A stretch of 64,000 bases of DNA from positions 310,001 to 374,000 of the forward strand of contig NC_013077.1 of assembly GCF_000142805.1 (NCBI RefSeq), read 5' to 3'. The DNA comes from Lachancea thermotolerans CBS 6340 (lineage: Eukaryota; Ascomycota; Saccharomycetes; Saccharomycetales; Saccharomycetaceae). How positions within the stretch are numbered: the stretch's first letter is position 1; each line of letters opens with the position of its first letter. Shown piece after piece: positions 8,721 to 21,256 of this stretch. Below the pieces are notes generated by a model, which did no database searches, was not told the DNA's origin, and was given only the letters and a program-made list of their open reading frames with translations. The position numbers and the translations under genes were made by a program.

Positions 8721-11066
8721 TCATGCACCTGAAGAGCCAAATTTCTTGGCCCAATCCTCATACTCCGTAAGGCCCTCTTTGGATACTGAGGGTTTGATGT
8801 ACTCTAAACTGTTTTTGACGTCCTGTAGTGTGATAGGCCTGATTTGATCACGTGGAGTAAAGAGCAGCTGATCTCCCAGTTCCCGGAGCGGACCCATTGC
8901 GGCATCCTTGGCCAGCGATGTGATATCACTTCCCGAGTACCCGTCTGTTAGCGCCAAAAGTTCTTCGAAGTCTTCCTCGGTCAGGGTGTGGGTCTGGTGC
9001 GCCAGCAATTTATTCATCTGCTTTTTCCTGGTCTCCGGCTCAGGCAAGGGAATGTACTGTCTTCGCACAAATCTTCTCCTCGCGGCCTCATCTATACTCC
9101 AAGGGAGGTTAGTGGCGGCCAGCACTAAAACGCGCTCGTCTTCCTCATCCTCAGATCCCTCTTTGTTGCCGGCGGCCGCGTTCGAGAGCGAAGACCATTG
9201 GATCAAAAACTCGTTTTTGATTCTGCGACTTGACTCGTTTTCGCCATCGTTGTTCCTGCTCCCCATGATCGAGTCAATCTCGTCAACGAACACTATAGAG
9301 GGCGACAGCTTTTTAGCAATAGCAAACAGCGCGCGAACTAGCTTTTCGCTTTCTCCCAGGTATTTCGACGTCAAACTAGACGCACTGATGGAAAAAAATG
9401 TTGAATTGGATTCGGTAGCTACCGCTCTCGCAAGCATTGTTTTGCCTGTCCCGGGTGGCCCAAACAACAGCATACCTCTTACGGGCTCACGCAAGCCACG
9501 GAACAAGTCCGGCCTCAAGAACGGGTACACGACAGCCTCCTTCAGCGAACTTTTGGCGCTTTCAAGGCCAGCGATGTCATCCCAATGCACTTCGTCCCCA
9601 TGCACAACAATTTCTGAAAAGATTTGCTTCGCAGCTGTTTTGTCAATCCCCCTCATCTGATCGATTAACTCATCTTCCAGTGCCTCCTTCAAAATTTTCT
9701 CATCATCGGGCGAAACTTCGGACTCTTTGGGGGCAGACTCTGTAGGAGCAACAGGAGGGGGTGTCGGTGACTTTAGTAACCGCTTGCGCGAAGCGCTACT
9801 GTTCGAATTAATGGAACTAGTCGGTGTTGCTGTTTTTGCGGGCTGTTTCTTCGTGCCATTTGATGCATTCTTGGCAGCTACTGTGCCGCCCTTCTTTGAC
9901 GGTGGCGGTTTCCCTGGGGTTCTCGAAGGCAGGGACTCGGAAGTTTTGGCCGCCGCGGGTGTGTTCTTCCTAACCACTCTTTTGTTTATGAGAGCAGATG
10001 ATTTGGGAGGAGGAGAGGCAACTCTGCTGCGCAGTACAGGCGTTGATTGGGCCGCCTTGACCGTCGGGCGAGTCTTGGGTTTAGCGGCAGGGACACGACT
10101 TCTTGTTGTTTGCGTAGAAACACCTGGTCTTGAGGCAGCCTTTGGTGCAGCTTTCGGTACAATTTTCTTTGTTGTTTTATGCATAACTTTCTCTTTGGGA
10201 ACGGTCGCTGATGTCTGAGCAGACTTTGTAACTGATGGCTTCTCTTTGATTTTGGGATCCAAGGCACTGGACTCTATACTCATGTTACCGACGCTCTTTT
10301 GAACTCCTTCCAGATTATTGAGCGTCTCGAGCCTCTTGAGCTCTTCTTGGTCCATGTCGAGGTAGTCATCGAAGTAGTCGTGGACATCAAAGTCAAAAGT
10401 AATATCACTTTTGGTGTCGCTTTTGGCGTCTTCCTCCAGCTTGGCAGCAGGCTCGTCGTCAGAGAATTCTATCAAATTGTGATCTTCGTCAAATCCTTGA
10501 AACACATTGTCGTGCCCCAACGGTTTTGATGTCGTAAAGTTGACATTGCTATTGCTTCTGCTAGTTGGTGAGGTAATGTTTGGTGCTGAGGATGGATGGT
10601 TTCTGTTGTACTTCAGTCGGCCGGGCTCTCTCAGGGTCTTCAGCATCGACCTAGAGTTGGCTGTTGGAGGACGGGGACGTCCTGGTAACGAGGAGCTATG
10701 TGGCTTATAATGCTCATGGCTTTTCTCGTCTTCTTGGCAAAGCTTCGAAACCCTTTCGAGGTGGCTGAGACTTCGATGGTACAGTTCCCGTACCCCGTTT
10801 TGTATGCTGATTTCATCTCTTGTATATGCGCCTGTGTTTGGGTAGTGATACTCTATCTGAGTTAGCTCGTAGAGAACATGGGTATTTAGCGCTTTCCAGC
10901 CTAGAACTGCCTTCTTGTATTCATGCTTTTCCTCCAGCTTCAGGTAATAGATTGACTCGTTGGCTATTTGACTGTAGAGTTCTGTTAAATCTGTTAGAGG
11001 TTGCTGCGGCTTCTTACGCATCCTGGCAAACCTTGTTAGAAGGCCTCCTTCCTTGCTTGCATCCAT
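8721..11066 (-). CDS. SAP1: Sap1-like AAA ATPase (Vps4/spastin-type meiotic clade)
   Basis: 781 residues from the first ATG at 11064-11066; open sequence further upstream has no ATG. The first 100 residues form a helical MIT-like domain. Residues 110-480 are disordered and rich in Lys, Pro, Ser and Thr. The C-terminal 300 residues are a meiotic-clade AAA ATPase with Walker [11 protein letters not shown], Walker [11 protein letters not shown], the pore-region and second-region arginines ([15 protein letters not shown]) and the Vps4-type C-terminal helix. S. cerevisiae Sap1 (897 residues) is a poorly characterised ATPase that binds Sin1 in two-hybrid assays; Yta6 is its relative. Position (next to TED1 and CAJ1, the YER047C slot) supports SAP1. 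All catalytic motifs are intact. Confidence 0.93.
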   Translation of the reverse strand: MDASKEGGLLTRFARMRKKPQQPLTDLTELYSQIANESIYYLKLEEKHEYKKAVLGWKALNTHVLYELTQIEYHYPNTGAYTRDEISIQNGVRELYHRSLSHLERVSKLCQEDEKSHEHYKPHSSSLPGRPRPPTANSRSMLKTLREPGRLKYNRNHPSSAPNITSPTSRSNSNVNFTTSKPLGHDNVFQGFDEDHNLIEFSDDEPAAKLEEDAKSDTKSDITFDFDVHDYFDDYLDMDQEELKRLETLNNLEGVQKSVGNMSIESSALDPKIKEKPSVTKSAQTSATVPKEKVMHKTTKKIVPKAAPKAASRPGVSTQTTRSRVPAAKPKTRPTVKAAQSTPVLRSRVASPPPKSSALINKRVVRKNTPAAAKTSESLPSRTPGKPPPSKKGGTVAAKNASNGTKKQPAKTATPTSSINSNSSASRKRLLKSPTPPPVAPTESAPKESEVSPDDEKILKEALEDELIDQMRGIDKTAAKQIFSEIVVHGDEVHWDDIAGLESAKSSLKEAVVYPFLRPDLFRGLREPVRGMLLFGPPGTGKTMLARAVATESNSTFFSISASSLTSKYLGESEKLVRALFAIAKKLSPSIVFVDEIDSIMGSRNNDGENESSRRIKNEFLIQWSSLSNAAAGNKEGSEDEEDERVLVLAATNLPWSIDEAARRRFVRRQYIPLPEPETRKKQMNKLLAHQTHTLTEEDFEELLALTDGYSGSDITSLAKDAAMGPLRELGDQLLFTPRDQIRPITLQDVKNSLEYIKPSVSKEGLTEYEDWAKKFGSSGA

Positions 11067-11326
11067 TATTTTGATGCTAGCGACGTCGCTGGTGCTAGGA
11101 AAGTTTATGTTCTTACAGTTTATTCCAAGAATCAACTTTGTCAAAAGGTCAAAGCCGCTTCGCAAAGAATACTTCTATTTTTCACGGTAACTAACCTCTA
11201 TCTATGATACGTAAACAAACGCATACTCCGCTCAGCAAGGGTCCATATACAAAAAGTACTCAACCATCAGTTACGTAACGATATCAAGAGCTATAAAACG
11301 CAATGGTTGATCCCGTTATGGGTCTC

Positions 11327-12751
11327 TTAAGTTACCAGTAACGCCGACAGCAAAAACCCGCTTAAAATCGTTACCACCTTGGTAAACCACCAAACGTGTT
11401 GGATTGAAAATGGGCAGAGACTAAACGACCACTCCCACGTTTTCGTTTCATGGTTAAAATGGCCCGTTACCAAGCCTGTGTTCCCATTGAACTCGCCCAT
11501 CATTGAGCGAACAGTAACTTCACGAACATGGAAGTCCGGGGACTGCATGGTCTTTGCAGCATTCCAATCACCTGTCTTGCTGTCCTTGTTGTAAACAGTC
11601 TCACAGCCCTCATGATCGTGCCCAGTAAGGATAATACCTGGCTTGCCGTTGTCAAAAATCAAATTTAGAACTCTCTTCGTGACATCCTCACTGAGGTGGT
11701 TTTGCGACCTCAGCAAGTTCTGCTTGTAGGGCTCGCGGGGGTAATCGTCTGGGTAATAGCGGAAAAGCTCTCCGTCCGTGCATAGCCCTTCTTTCTTGTA
11801 AAAGGGCACATGTGTCAGTAGGACGGTGCTGCCTTCGAACCTCTGCTCAAATAACTGCAGGAGGAACTCCCATGTAGCGTTGACAAATTCTTGTTGCAGA
11901 GGTGGGCCCTCGAGAAGCATCGAGTCTAGAACCACTATCCTCCATGGGTGGTCAGTGTCGCGGTCGTACTCAATCCAGTAGTTGTCTTTGCCGAACAACT
12001 GGTGAAAGCGGGACATGTGCTGAAAAGTTGCATCACCTGAGTACCCAATATCGTGGTTGCCCGTAAGATTTATAAATAGGTAGTCTTCATGTTCGGGATC
12101 CCAAGTGTGGACGTTTTCGTACCCGAAGCCTAGTGTCTTAGGCTCCTCTGTTAGGCGGCGCTTGAACTCGTCCGCGAACTGCACCCAGTAATTCTTGTAC
12201 AGGCCATTTTCGTCGTGGCTATCGTTGCGTATGTTTTCCAAGCTGGTCGTGTCGCGTTTGAAGATGCGTTTTGTGTATCTCATTGTTCTGTTGAAGAATT
12301 CGGAGTCCCCTATCCATTGCGACGAGAACAAGTCTCCCATCACCGCAACATGAGTGGGATTTAGACGATTTCTCATTGTGGAGAATATATGTCCGAGGTA
12401 GAAGTCATTGCCGAATATATCGAGGCGTGTCACATATGGTGTGTTTCTCCAAATGCCTTTAATTTGAGGGTCCCCGAAGGCCATCAAGTGAACGTCTGCG
12501 GGACTGCTCTGTGTTTCCTCATGCGATTTCTTCCACTGCCTCATTAAGTCATTGACGTATCTCTTGCTGTAGTACAAGACCTTCTCGCCAACATGCATGG
12601 AGTCAGTAGCTCCGACTACGCTTGGTTGAGAAGCGCATCTCCAAGAGCATCTTTCGGGGAAAAGAGACGGATATGTGAAGATGTAAATGTTGCTGACAAT
12701 TGCTAGCACAAGTGTGAAGCCTGTGAACTTTTTGAGCAGTGGCCTTATCAT
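11327..12751 (-). CDS. TED1: Ted1-like ER metallophosphoesterase
   Basis: 474 residues from the first ATG at 12749-12751, equal in length to S. cerevisiae Ted1 (473). A signal-anchor segment covers residues 10-30 and a second hydrophobic segment ends the protein. The calcineurin-like metallophosphoesterase motifs appear in order: FGDPQIKG (about residue 92), VMGDLFSS, NLTGNHDIG, LLTHVPF and ILTGHDHEGCE. Ted1 works in the ER lumen, with Emp24/Erv25 cargo receptors, to remodel GPI anchors (removal of an ethanolamine phosphate) before export of GPI proteins. Family and position (YIL039W slot) agree. The start is 184 bp from the CAJ1 stop. Confidence 0.94.
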   Translation of the reverse strand: MIRPLLKKFTGFTLVLAIVSNIYIFTYPSLFPERCSWRCASQPSVVGATDSMHVGEKVLYYSKRYVNDLMRQWKKSHEETQSSPADVHLMAFGDPQIKGIWRNTPYVTRLDIFGNDFYLGHIFSTMRNRLNPTHVAVMGDLFSSQWIGDSEFFNRTMRYTKRIFKRDTTSLENIRNDSHDENGLYKNYWVQFADEFKRRLTEEPKTLGFGYENVHTWDPEHEDYLFINLTGNHDIGYSGDATFQHMSRFHQLFGKDNYWIEYDRDTDHPWRIVVLDSMLLEGPPLQQEFVNATWEFLLQLFEQRFEGSTVLLTHVPFYKKEGLCTDGELFRYYPDDYPREPYKQNLLRSQNHLSEDVTKRVLNLIFDNGKPGIILTGHDHEGCETVYNKDSKTGDWNAAKTMQSPDFHVREVTVRSMMGEFNGNTGLVTGHFNHETKTWEWSFSLCPFSIQHVWWFTKVVTILSGFLLSALLVT

Positions 12752-12935
12752 ACTGCTTAACACAATGTTTCTCCAAAAGGACTTATCGCAGTAAATCGAT
12801 GCCTTCAAAATGGTTATATTAAATTTATTTTTACAGAATATCTTGATGCATTATATCTGAAAGCTTGAAGGACAGACGCGGGTACAAAAAGCTGAATAGA
12901 GAAAGGACTAAGAGGTTAAGAGTTAAAGCGGCTAA

Positions 12936-14123
12936 TCAAGCTTTGACCGTGCTATCCTTACGCTTGTGATCGGCCTTCTTTTTCTTGCCTTGAGCGTCAA
13001 AGATCAATTCTTCAAATACGCGAGCATCCTCAGCTTCATCCGGTGATCTTTGCGCCGAAGCAAATTTGTTTGCCATGTAGAGAAGTGCCTTAGCCTTGAC
13101 AACCCGCTGCTTAGATGGCACGTTCTTGTCTCCTAAAATTTTGTCGCAGACGTCTTTCAATTTGCCCTGAGCCTCGAACTTCGACATGACCCATGCCGTG
13201 CCCAAGACCTTTCCTGTTATTAGCTTTTCGACCTCCGCTCTCTCGTATTCATCCATGGTTTCAACGTCAAGTTTCTCGAGCTCCTTCATGGCAGACTGAG
13301 CGTCCATGGCCGACGATAATATGCCCCAAGCCGACTTTGCGGTTTTTGTTTTGTCGCGAACACCTGTGAAGAGCTTGCTGAAGCCATAGGTCTTCTGCGA
13401 CGCCAGAAAGTTGTTGGCCTTGGTCTTGTATACTTTGGCGATCAGCTGCAAAAGCTCCAGCCCAAAACTCTCAAGCTTGAGGTCCTCGATTTCTTGATTC
13501 AGTTTTGCATCAAACTCATCCAAATGTTTGTTTTGGACAGCCGCAACGTATTGCTCAATTCTTGTTTCAAGCTTGCGTACTAGGTCCTCGACTTGCTTTT
13601 TCTTTTCGGCGCGCCTCTCGTTCTCCATCTCAACCAGCTTGGCGCGCTGCTCTTTGGTTAGCTTGTTGTCTGAGCTTTTGGGCTTGGCAGTTTTGCCATC
13701 ATGCTGGACAACGTCTTTGGAGGGATCCTCGGAGTTTTCCGCAGCTGTACCTGCTTCTTCGCCGTCCTCGCCCATGATTTCAGCTCCCTTTGTAAGATTC
13801 TTAAGGAACGCAAAGTCGCCTATCCAGTCCTGGAAGGCATCGCCCCCGAATATCGTAGAGAAGAACTCGGCGGCGTCCTCGAACCCTTGTTGGGGCACCG
13901 CGTCCTCCTTTCCAAACTCGTCGTAGCGCGAGCGAAGCTCGGGATCGCTTAAGACTTGGTATGCTTGGCCGATAGCTTGAAATTTCGCCTGGGCTTCAGG
14001 ATCATCGGGGTGTTTATCCGGATGAGTAAGCATAGCTTTCTTCCGGTATGCCTTCTTGATTTCAGTAGCAGAGGCATCGGGCTGGATACCGAGCAGGTCG
14101 TAGTACTCCGTGTCTTTCACCAT
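12936..14123 (-). CDS. CAJ1: Caj1 type II/III J-domain co-chaperone
   Basis: 395 residues (S. cerevisiae 391). The N-terminal J domain covers residues 4-75 with the HPD motif at 34-36 (THPDKHPDD). Residues 80-190 include an acidic linker and a charged, Lys/Glu-rich coiled-coil. Residues 190-380 match the DnaJ-X domain. Caj1 stimulates Hsp70 ATPase activity and in S. cerevisiae associates with the plasma membrane and nucleus. The YER048C slot and close length make the call secure. A close relative, DJP1, has a peroxisomal-import role and is the main alternative. Confidence 0.93.
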   Translation of the reverse strand: MVKDTEYYDLLGIQPDASATEIKKAYRKKAMLTHPDKHPDDPEAQAKFQAIGQAYQVLSDPELRSRYDEFGKEDAVPQQGFEDAAEFFSTIFGGDAFQDWIGDFAFLKNLTKGAEIMGEDGEEAGTAAENSEDPSKDVVQHDGKTAKPKSSDNKLTKEQRAKLVEMENERRAEKKKQVEDLVRKLETRIEQYVAAVQNKHLDEFDAKLNQEIEDLKLESFGLELLQLIAKVYKTKANNFLASQKTYGFSKLFTGVRDKTKTAKSAWGILSSAMDAQSAMKELEKLDVETMDEYERAEVEKLITGKVLGTAWVMSKFEAQGKLKDVCDKILGDKNVPSKQRVVKAKALLYMANKFASAQRSPDEAEDARVFEELIFDAQGKKKKADHKRKDSTVKA

Positions 14124-14350
14124 GTCGCTCTTTTTTCTTTCTGTTTAGTTCTTAGTTCTGGAGCCCAGCCTCCTACTTCATATTTTTCTGCTACCTAAAG
14201 ACCTTACCGGGACAGAAACAACAATCAACACTGGGCGGCGTCCCATCTTAAAAAAACAGACAGATCAACAGCTTGACGATGCCGCAGCGCGGCGGTGCTA
14301 CGCTCTATGTTAGCACTAGGGCCTGGTTGTGCAATACGCGCACCTTGCCA

Positions 14351-14800
14351 TCAATTAGAGGCGCTGGCCAGAAATCGTAAGCTGCGATTACGTAGCTCTT
14401 GAAGATGTTGTCCTAGTAAGAAGGGTGAGTAAATTCCCAGGTAGGTAGGGTTCATCGCCCGCACTGCTTGAGACCACCGGTCTCGGAGGTACGAGTCGTT
14501 GCGGAGGTATTCGAGGAGAATAGGCGCGTCCACGGACAGTACCTGATGCAAGCCTCTATACCACAGGAGCACGGAGAAAAGCACCGCCGCCACGAGCAGC
14601 AGCTTTTTGATTATAGCCCACAGGTGGCATACAACTTTCCACAAGATGTATGCGGAAAGCATGTAGCCTAGTATGTTTGTGATAGTGGGATGCGACTGCG
14701 CAAACCGATAGGTCAGAGGGAGAATCCATGCGAGCGTGCGGAGAACGTAAGACGCAAACCATGAGATCGCAGCTTGCACCTGTTCGTATTTCGGTTCCAT
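14351..14800 (-). CDS. APQ12: Apq12-like nuclear envelope/ER membrane protein
   Basis: 149 residues with two adjacent hydrophobic segments (about residues 40-60 and 64-84) separated by a short charged turn. Apq12 (138 residues in S. cerevisiae) sits in the nuclear envelope and ER, where it affects nuclear pore assembly and membrane fluidity, together with Brl1 and Brr6. The call rests on size, the paired hydrophobic hairpin and gene order (YIL040W slot, between CAJ1/TED1 and GVP36). Confidence 0.85.
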   Translation of the reverse strand: MEPKYEQVQAAISWFASYVLRTLAWILPLTYRFAQSHPTITNILGYMLSAYILWKVVCHLWAIIKKLLLVAAVLFSVLLWYRGLHQVLSVDAPILLEYLRNDSYLRDRWSQAVRAMNPTYLGIYSPFLLGQHLQELRNRSLRFLASASN

Positions 14801-14953
14801 GGTTAAGAAACTCTGGGTCTAGAGGTCTGGTCAAATCCACTGGCTCTGCTGGGAGACACAGGCCCCACTTAGTATTTTAAAAGCCAACGTATTTCATGTT
14901 TATGTCTGTAGTTTATATCTTGAGTTTTGAGCCTTCACGTCAAGCAATTATAT

Positions 14954-15025
14954 GGTTCTATAGTGTAGTGGTTATCACTTTCGGTTCTGATCCGAACAAC
15001 CCCGGTTCGAATCCGGGTAGGACCT
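14954..15025 (+). tRNA. tRNA-Gln(CUG), copy 1
   Basis: A 72-base gene without intron or encoded CCA. The acceptor GGTTCTA pairs with TAGGACC (one T-G pair), A box TAGTGTAGTGG and B box GGTTCGAATCC are intact, and the seven-base anticodon loop TTCTGAT gives anticodon CTG, reading CAG. A T run after 15027 serves as Pol III terminator. It is identical to the inverted copy at 15271-15342. Confidence 0.96.
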
Positions 15026-15270
15026 GACTTTTTATTTTTACCACATCCAATATCCTCACTGCCTGACGGAGGAAAGGCACTGTGTGCCAAGTCGATACCA
15101 AGCCGACAATTTCTGCCACAACGACATAATCTCTGTGTGTATATTGTTGAATAGCTAGCCTCCACATTTATTATATTCTTGACGTATCGGGAAATAGATG
15201 AGGCTAGCCCATTAATTATGGGAACCTTGAAGATCCCATAATAATGAAGAAACAGCTTTTACAAAAAAGA

Positions 15271-15342
15271 AGGTCCTACCCGGATTCGAACCGGGGTTGT
15301 TCGGATCAGAACCGAAAGTGATAACCACTACACTATAGAACC
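15271..15342 (-). tRNA. tRNA-Gln(CUG), copy 2 (inverted)
   Basis: Exact reverse-strand copy of the 72-base tRNA at 14954-15025, also with anticodon CTG. The A run at 15262-15268 on the plus strand is its T-run terminator. The 5' flanks of the two copies are also alike (CAATTAAATGG here, CAATTATATGG there), which indicates one inverted duplication rather than two insertions. Confidence 0.96.
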
Positions 15343-15658
15343 ATTTAATTGGTTGGAAGTTACAGGCTAAGGATACAGTATATACATAGCTGAAGATCAT
15401 TTGACTTTCACATATCTTTCTCACCAAAACAGCCTTTTCTTTGTATGTCAAAGCTTTTGGTCTTGTATGTATTGGTAGACACATTATTAGCAAAGGCTGA
15501 GAAACATGGGAAGTTGCTCGGTAGCATCACCCCCGTTCGGCCATGTTCGCTTTTAGGACCGGTGGTTACTGTGGAAGTTAGAGTCAAACTGGAGATGCAG
15601 TTCGTGCTAATTCTAAGAGTACATATTCGAACATTGCATCTCGCGAACAACTAATAAT

Positions 15659-15730
15659 GGTCCTATAGTGTAGTGGTTATCACTTTCGGTTTTGATCCGG
15701 ACAACCCCGGTTCGAATCCGGGTAGGACCT
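15659..15730 (+). tRNA. tRNA-Gln(UUG)
   Basis: 72 bases, anticodon TTG (reading CAA), in the loop TTTTGAT. It differs from the two CUG copies at three positions: a C for T in the acceptor stem, T for C at the first anticodon base, and G for A in the anticodon stem. Its sequence matches the S. cerevisiae tRNA-Gln(UUG) as I remember it. A run of six T follows at 15732. Confidence 0.96.
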
Positions 15731-15997
15731 ATTTTTTGTTGCCGAGACACTTAATTCCCCGCGAGTGCCTCGGCAAACTCGACAAGTTCATGGGACCAAA
15801 AGCTCAGTATGTTGAACTCGCCAATCCTCCCACCCACTTCGCCAGGCTGCCACTTCGTTCCTAAGCGCTTGTCCTGCTCAATTTTGACCCCGTATTCAAT
15901 GATATTATGCTCAACGCGAGTTGTGGAGGGCTGACTATTTAGAATGTGTGTTTTCTATGCCATCGGAAGACGCTTCTCTCGCGCCAAACACACCGCT

Positions 15998-16291
15998 ATG
16001 TCCGCTTCTCCAGGGCCTTCGCGTGCTCAAGTTTTGGCGCTTTACAAGCAGTTCATCAAAAATGCAAATGGTTTCAATAACTACAACTACCGCGAGTATT
16101 TCTTGCGCAAGGCCAGAACAACTTTCAGAAAAAACAGAGCTCTAGAGGACCCAGCTACCATCAGTGCTGCGTGGGACACTGCGCTCAAAGACCTGGGCGT
16201 ACTTAAAAGACAGTCCGTCATTTCGCAGATGTACACTTTCGACAAGCAGGTGGTGGAGCCTTTGGATCCAAAGCACCACTCGAGGGGTTGA
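15998..16291 (+). CDS. ISD11: Isd11 LYR-family cysteine desulfurase partner
   Basis: 97 residues from the ATG at 15998 (S. cerevisiae 94); an upstream in-frame ATG at 15944 would add 18 residues that lack conservation. It carries the LYR-type signature in its yeast form LYK ([20 protein letters not shown]), then [15 protein letters not shown] and the strongly conserved tail [19 protein letters not shown]. Isd11 binds and stabilises the desulfurase Nfs1 in the mitochondrial matrix and is essential for Fe-S cluster formation. It fits the YER048W-A slot. Very small size, so the tail motif is the main proof. Confidence 0.95.
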   Translation: MSASPGPSRAQVLALYKQFIKNANGFNNYNYREYFLRKARTTFRKNRALEDPATISAAWDTALKDLGVLKRQSVISQMYTFDKQVVEPLDPKHHSRG

Positions 16292-18547
<2,256 letters not shown>

Positions 18548-18647
18548 GCGTCAAATGTTAGGATTGTAATATGGACGGAGATGTCAAACGAACGTAAATG
18601 AATAATCATAAGAGATACGATAGATAACTCTAGTAGCGTCTTCTAGC

Positions 18648-19619
18648 CTAAGCTGATTCAAGCTGAGGTAAGAATTCCGATAAAAGCTCATACGATTGCT
18701 TGTGGTAGTCTGCCTGGGCAGCCACGAGCTCACGAAGCTCCTTCAGAAGCTCGGAGGATCCAGCCACCTTTTGCATGACGACGACAGCATCGTCAGTAGC
18801 TTGAGCGAACTCATCCTCTAGAGACTCCATTTGAACTCTCAAGGAAGCCTCCTTTTCAGGCTTCGCATTCGCGAGGTTGGAACGCGCAATGTCGTATTGC
18901 AGTCTCTTGTGTTCAACGTTTTTGCGGGCCTTCTGGGCCTCGTTCAAATCGTTGGCCAGGATGTCCCTCAATTTCTTGTTGAACCTTGTCTGGATCAAAG
19001 TGTCCTGCTGCAACCTTGCTTGAGCAACCTTGGCCTGAACGTCGCTGTACTTTAGGAGAGCGTTGGAGACTTCAGAGTCATCGCCGCCAACGGACTTGTT
19101 AAGGTACTCACTAGACGTTAATGCGACCTTACTCAACGCATAGTTAAGGGTCTTGGGGTCCTTGTGAGGGCCGGGTGCGATCAGCACGGACTGTGCTTCG
19201 TTGGTGGATGTGGCGCGGGACAAGTCGTGCAGCTTTCCAGCCACGACGCTAGAAAACTCATTGACCGAGTCTCTGACGTTGTTAGGGTAGTCGTAGCTTT
19301 CGTTTTCGTACACCTGCGTGACTTTCAAGAAGTTCTCGTAAACAAGTCTCACCCTGTCGATTTTGTTTTCCAATTCAACATATTCTTGGGGTAATTGCGA
19401 AATGTCAGTGACCTGCCCGAGCTTCTCTTGCACTAAACGCTGGGTAGATTGCGCGAACGATGGAAGCTGGGTAGTCAGGTCCTGAGTCCTCTGCGAGACA
19501 GCGGACGACAAGTCCCTGAACTTCTTGTCCAGCTGCGCATCCTGGGCTCTTTGAGAAACTTGGCTTGACAACTCCTGAAGCTTCTTGTTGACCGAGTCAG
19601 CAAAGTTGTTGAAAGACAT
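18648..19619 (-). CDS. GVP36: Gvp36 BAR-domain protein of Golgi vesicles
   Basis: 323 residues (S. cerevisiae 326), almost entirely helical, beginning MSFNNFADSVNKKLQELSSQ. Two degenerate heptad-like repeats (QVSQRAQDAQLDKKFRDLSS, then AVSQRTQDLTTQLPSF) lead into a BAR domain. In S. cerevisiae the protein is on late Golgi vesicles and acts in endocytosis and vacuole integrity. It is divergent from PKP1 with a 306-bp shared promoter. Confidence 0.94.
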   Translation of the reverse strand: MSFNNFADSVNKKLQELSSQVSQRAQDAQLDKKFRDLSSAVSQRTQDLTTQLPSFAQSTQRLVQEKLGQVTDISQLPQEYVELENKIDRVRLVYENFLKVTQVYENESYDYPNNVRDSVNEFSSVVAGKLHDLSRATSTNEAQSVLIAPGPHKDPKTLNYALSKVALTSSEYLNKSVGGDDSEVSNALLKYSDVQAKVAQARLQQDTLIQTRFNKKLRDILANDLNEAQKARKNVEHKRLQYDIARSNLANAKPEKEASLRVQMESLEDEFAQATDDAVVVMQKVAGSSELLKELRELVAAQADYHKQSYELLSEFLPQLESA

Positions 19620-19925
19620 TCTGGTTTGGGACGTTAATGGCTAGATGAGCTCGGTCTAAAGTGAGTTTTTCAGTCAATTCGGTGACCTCCTTATATAATT
19701 TCTTCGGTTTTAAAGTATTTAAAGGTTCAAGGACTTTTTCGTCTCAAAATACCGATGAATCACCAGTAAATGATAAGTTCTTCAAAGGCCCGAAAGTCAT
19801 TATCTTGACTATTCAACACTCTTAAGCAGCGCGGTAAGAGCCTGGTTTAGATATTCAAATAATTTTGTTTTCCGGAGGTGACGTCTTTCATCGTTGAGCG
19901 TATTGTTGAGTGCATTCCTCTTATC
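19620..19925. other. Divergent promoter GVP36/PKP1
   Basis: 306 bp serving both genes. A TATATAA-type motif lies near 19692 for GVP36. An open frame extends upstream of the PKP1 ATG to 19878 but has no further ATG. Confidence 0.55.
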
Positions 19926-21167
19926 ATGTTCGCGCGACACTCTCAGCTCGCTGGTCGGGGTTTAAAACAATTAGCTATCACTGTTAAGCTGCCGAGACTC
20001 ATTTTTCACTCTTGCGCTACGCGGCAGAGCTATTCTACCAAAACATCAATGCGCGAGAAACTGAAGGAAGTGGGATTTGAAGAACTGTACAGAATCCGGT
20101 CTAATACACAGCTTTTGATTCAAGACTTTGCCAAAAAGCCTATTCCACCACTGTCTTATGAGTTCCTAACGCAGTACAAGGTGCCACTGACAGAAAATCA
20201 AAAATACACGCTCACAATCCAGACTGTAAACTTGCTGCTAATGTACACATGTCGCCGGTTGGTCGCCATACAGCGACTGCCATACATCGCAGTATTGAAT
20301 CCCAACATAGAGCAGACAAACAGATTGTATCTCAGGACGCTGGAAAGTCTTCTGTCACTAAACTACCCATATGGCCTTCATGATCAAGGCGTCATGACAA
20401 AAAAGCTCACAGAGTTTTTGGACGACCACCAGGACACACTGGTCACTCTCTCTCGTGGATTTCAGGAAATTATGGATTTTTTCCCAAAAGAGGCAGTGTT
20501 TGACTTCCTAAATCTTCACTTGCGGGACCGCATAGCCATGAAACTTCTCGCAACGCATTACCTGGCGCTCGTTTCTCAGAAGTCGAATGAGGAGCCTGTA
20601 ATCGGTGTGCTTCACAAGAATCTGAAGATTTCTGAGCTAGTGCGGCGGGTTGAAGAATTCGTGGGAGACTTGTGCTTTGTGAAATATGACCATCAACTGC
20701 CCATCGAGATATTGGAGGGTGAAGACGTGACGTTCCCATGCATTCCCACAGATCTTGAGTATGTTCTCACAGAAATTCTCAAAAACTCTAGTCGAGCTCA
20801 CATCGAAAACTCTGTCCCCGAGAATAACACTGCCGAGAAGCCGATTGAGGTCACTATAGTGCGCAACGACAACGACTTGAAGATTAGGATTCGAGACTTT
20901 GGAGGTGGCATCCCACCAGACGTTGAAGACCGCATGTTCGACTACTCCTACAGCACCGTTAACAGCGATGCGAAAGATAGTGGAATGAGTGCATACGTTA
21001 TTCCAGGAGAAGACGTTTGCAACGTATCTGGCATGGGGTTTGGCTTGCCAATGTGTAAGGCATACATGGAGATGTTCGGGGGAAGCGTCGACATTCAGAG
21101 CCTATGGGGATGGGGTACAGACGCGTACATCTGTTTGAAGGGCCCTAGTCCCAACTTATTGAAGTGA
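19926..21167 (+). CDS. PKP1: Mitochondrial pyruvate dehydrogenase kinase Pkp1
   Basis: 413 residues from the first ATG at 19926 (S. cerevisiae 394). Residues 1-35 are basic and hydroxylated without acidic residues (MFARHSQLAGRGLKQ), a good mitochondrial presequence. The BCDHK/PDK helical domain (about 60-240) is followed by a GHKL ATP-binding fold with the N box ILKNSSRAHIE, G1 box DFGGGIPP and G2 box GMGFGLPMCKAYMEMFGG. It phosphorylates the E1-alpha subunit Pda1 and so inhibits pyruvate dehydrogenase. The YIL042C slot fits. It converges on RSM18 with 89 bp between. Confidence 0.95.
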   Translation: MFARHSQLAGRGLKQLAITVKLPRLIFHSCATRQSYSTKTSMREKLKEVGFEELYRIRSNTQLLIQDFAKKPIPPLSYEFLTQYKVPLTENQKYTLTIQTVNLLLMYTCRRLVAIQRLPYIAVLNPNIEQTNRLYLRTLESLLSLNYPYGLHDQGVMTKKLTEFLDDHQDTLVTLSRGFQEIMDFFPKEAVFDFLNLHLRDRIAMKLLATHYLALVSQKSNEEPVIGVLHKNLKISELVRRVEEFVGDLCFVKYDHQLPIEILEGEDVTFPCIPTDLEYVLTEILKNSSRAHIENSVPENNTAEKPIEVTIVRNDNDLKIRIRDFGGGIPPDVEDRMFDYSYSTVNSDAKDSGMSAYVIPGEDVCNVSGMGFGLPMCKAYMEMFGGSVDIQSLWGWGTDAYICLKGPSPNLLK

Positions 21168-21256
21168 CGGGGCATTTTCTAAATGATGCATGACAATATA
21201 TTGGTTTTAGTACTATTTACATATAACGCGGTTATTTATTCACAGAGACAGGGTGT

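Larger units (their letters stand above)
14801..15997. other. tRNA-Gln cluster region between APQ12 and ISD11
   Basis: Besides three tRNA genes this 1.2 kb stretch holds two short perfect inverted repeats between the convergent tRNA pair: GCTAGCCTC (15154-15162) with GAGGCTAGC (15200-15208), and ATTATGGGA (15215-15223) with TCCCATAAT (15234-15242). No LTR with convincing ends is seen, although yeast tRNA neighbourhoods often carry Ty remnants. Small open frames overlapping the tRNAs are not genes. Confidence 0.7.

Noticed and set aside
15145-15165. TGTTGAATAGC near the tRNA genes, like the start of a Ty LTR
   Set aside because: No matching LTR end, no target-site duplication and no related body; too short to support.
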